Shown: piece by piece, positions 4,080 to 5,226 of the stretch
Numbering within the stretch: the stretch's first letter is position 1
Layout of the letters: each line of letters begins with the position of its first letter
NCBI GenBank assembly: GCA_900553655.1
Contig: USEQ01000109.1
Location: forward strand, 1 to 5,226
Origin: an uncultured Slackia sp.
GTDB taxonomy: Bacteria > Actinomycetota > Coriobacteriia > Coriobacteriales > Eggerthellaceae
Length of the DNA stretch: 5,226 nucleotides
Direction of reading: 5' to 3'
The notes under the pieces: model-generated
What the model was told of the DNA's origin: nothing
What the model saw: only the letters and a program-made list of their open reading frames with translations
Database searches by the model: none
Made by a program: the position numbers and the translations under genes

Positions 4080-5226
4080 CTAGCAGTTATACGAAACCTT
4101 CGCGCCCTGGGGGGTATCCTCGATCGTGAAGCCCAAGCCGCACAAGCCGTCGCGCACGGCGTCGGCCACCGCCCAGTTCTTCTCGGAACGTGCATTGGCG
4201 CGTGCTTCGAGCAGGGCATCGACCGCCTCTGCAGCGTCTTCGCCCTCGAAGCCCGCAACCTCGCGAGCAAGGTCTACAACCTCGGCGGGATACGCGACCT
4301 CCTCCTTGGCAGGCGCCACATCGATGCCCAGAACGCCCATGAGCTCGACAATCACATCGCGTACGGATTCGAGATTGGCGACATCGGCAGGCCCGAACGT
4401 CGCCGTGCCGAGCGCCGCATTCACTTCGCCGACGAAACCGAAGATGGCGCCCAAGGCGCCAGCGGTATTGAAGTCGTCATCCATGGAAGCAGCGAATGCC
4501 TCACGGACATTCCTCACGGCCTCCTCGAACGTGAAACCTTCAGTTTCAGGGACGAACACTGGAGCGCTCTCGTCGGGATGGGATGCCAGCCAGTCCATGC
4601 GATCGATGCAGCAGCACAGACGACCCAGCGACGCACCCGCCTCGTCGAGGCGCTCTTTGCTGAAATCGAGCGGGCTGCGATAGTGCGTCTGCATCATGAG
4701 CATGCGCAAAACACGCGCATCGCATTCCTTGAGCACGTCGCGCAGCAAAAGGAAGTTGCCCAGGCTCTTGGACATCTTTTCTGAGTTGATCTGCAGCATG
4801 CCGCCGTGCATCCAATAGTTGGAGAATGTGCAACCGCATGCCGCCTCGCTCTGGGCGATTTCGTTCTCGTGGTGCGGGAACGCCAGATCAGCACCGCCGC
4901 CGTGAATATCGAGCGGCATACCCAGGTACTTGCGACTCATTGCGCTGCACTCGATATGCCAGCCCGGACGACCTTGGCCCCAGGGGCTTTCCCAGCTCGG
5001 CTCGCCCGGCTTGGCAGCCTTCCACACGGCGAAGTCAAGGGGATCGCGTTTGCGGTCTTCAAGACCCTTGCCGTCGGCGCGCAGTTCGCGGTGGCCGCCC
5101 TCCATCTCGTCGATGTTGCGATTGGAAAGCTTGCCGTATTCGGGGAACGAACGGACGCTGAAATATACGTCTCCCTCAACCTCGTAGGCGTGGCCTTTCT
5201 CGATGAGGGTTTCCACAAGCTTGACC
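4080..5226 (-). CDS. cysS: Cysteinyl-tRNA synthetase, 5' end cut by the window edge
   Basis: CysRS charges tRNA-Cys with cysteine in an ATP-dependent reaction in the cytosol. The 381 visible codons cover all but roughly the first 100 or so residues of a family that is usually about 460-500 long, so the HIGH motif lies outside the window. In visible numbering (first full codon 5225-5223), the Cys of GWHIECSAM and the His/Glu of [12 protein letters not shown] supply zinc ligands in the active site that recognises the cysteine thiol. [10 protein letters not shown] (KMSKS near 4778-4764) is the class I ATP-binding loop. The C-terminal half is the helical anticodon-recognition region, and the protein ends in YNC. 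The frame is open across the right edge ([14 protein letters not shown]), and the GTG at 5216 inside it is not the start. The gene ends at a strong terminator, so it is transcribed separately from the genes to the left. Confidence 0.97.
   Translation of the reverse strand, partial: VKLVETLIEKGHAYEVEGDVYFSVRSFPEYGKLSNRNIDEMEGGHRELRADGKGLEDRKRDPLDFAVWKAAKPGEPSWESPWGQGRPGWHIECSAMSRKYLGMPLDIHGGGADLAFPHHENEIAQSEAACGCTFSNYWMHGGMLQINSEKMSKSLGNFLLLRDVLKECDARVLRMLMMQTHYRSPLDFSKERLDEAGASLGRLCCCIDRMDWLASHPDESAPVFVPETEGFTFEEAVRNVREAFAASMDDDFNTAGALGAIFGFVGEVNAALGTATFGPADVANLESVRDVIVELMGVLGIDVAPAKEEVAYPAEVVDLAREVAGFEGEDAAEAVDALLEARANARSEKNWAVADAVRDGLCGLGFTIEDTPQGAKVSYNC

Noticed and set aside
3972..4784. 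270-codon + strand open frame opposite cysS
   Set aside because: It lies wholly antisense to cysS and crosses its terminator and the next promoter. The cysS frame has clear family motifs; this one has none.

Overview
The window is a tightly packed stretch of bacterial chromosome in which every supported gene lies on the minus strand, so the genes read from right to left. The high GC content of most genes, the AGGAG-type ribosome binding sites and the order cysS – rlmB – NYN nuclease suggest a GC-rich Gram-positive anaerobe. Coriobacteriia (Eggerthellaceae-like) is my best guess, but it rests on general resemblance and not on a marker gene.

Right part (about 5226 to 1402, reading leftwards): this is a translation and RNA-maintenance block. 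It starts with the 3' three quarters of cysS (cysteinyl-tRNA synthetase), cut by the window edge and closed by a clear intrinsic terminator. A good sigma-70-type promoter, whose -35 overlaps the U-tract of that terminator, starts a three-gene unit: a pyridoxamine-5'-phosphate-oxidase-like flavin-barrel protein, rlmB (23S rRNA 2'-O-methyltransferase) and a YacP/Rae1-type NYN ribonuclease. The first two of these overlap and the last two are 10 nt apart. A 226-nt gap with a second promoter leads to rlmH (23S rRNA pseudouridine-1915 N3-methyltransferase), which ends at a long perfect hairpin. The block resembles the cysS–mrnC–rlmB–yacP cluster of Bacillota, with the oxidase-like gene sitting where mrnC would be.

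Left part (about 1401 to 1): this is different in character. A 327-nt gap carries no convincing gene. It holds a second intrinsic terminator placed only 16 nt before the start codon of the last gene. That gene encodes a probable RNA-binding protein: an N-terminal LOTUS/OST-HTH-like domain, a long charged linker whose DNA drops to about 28 % GC, and the beginning of a DUF3825-like domain. The DUF3825-like part stops after about 50 residues, exactly where the DNA changes into an out-of-frame internal piece of a Sua5/YrdC/TsaC (threonylcarbamoyladenylate synthase) gene that runs off the left edge. The left end therefore contains a junction between two unrelated genes, either a real rearrangement that truncated both or an assembly chimera. 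This junction and the composite LOTUS protein are the parts most worth a second look. I see no CRISPR array, tRNA, rRNA or insertion sequence.
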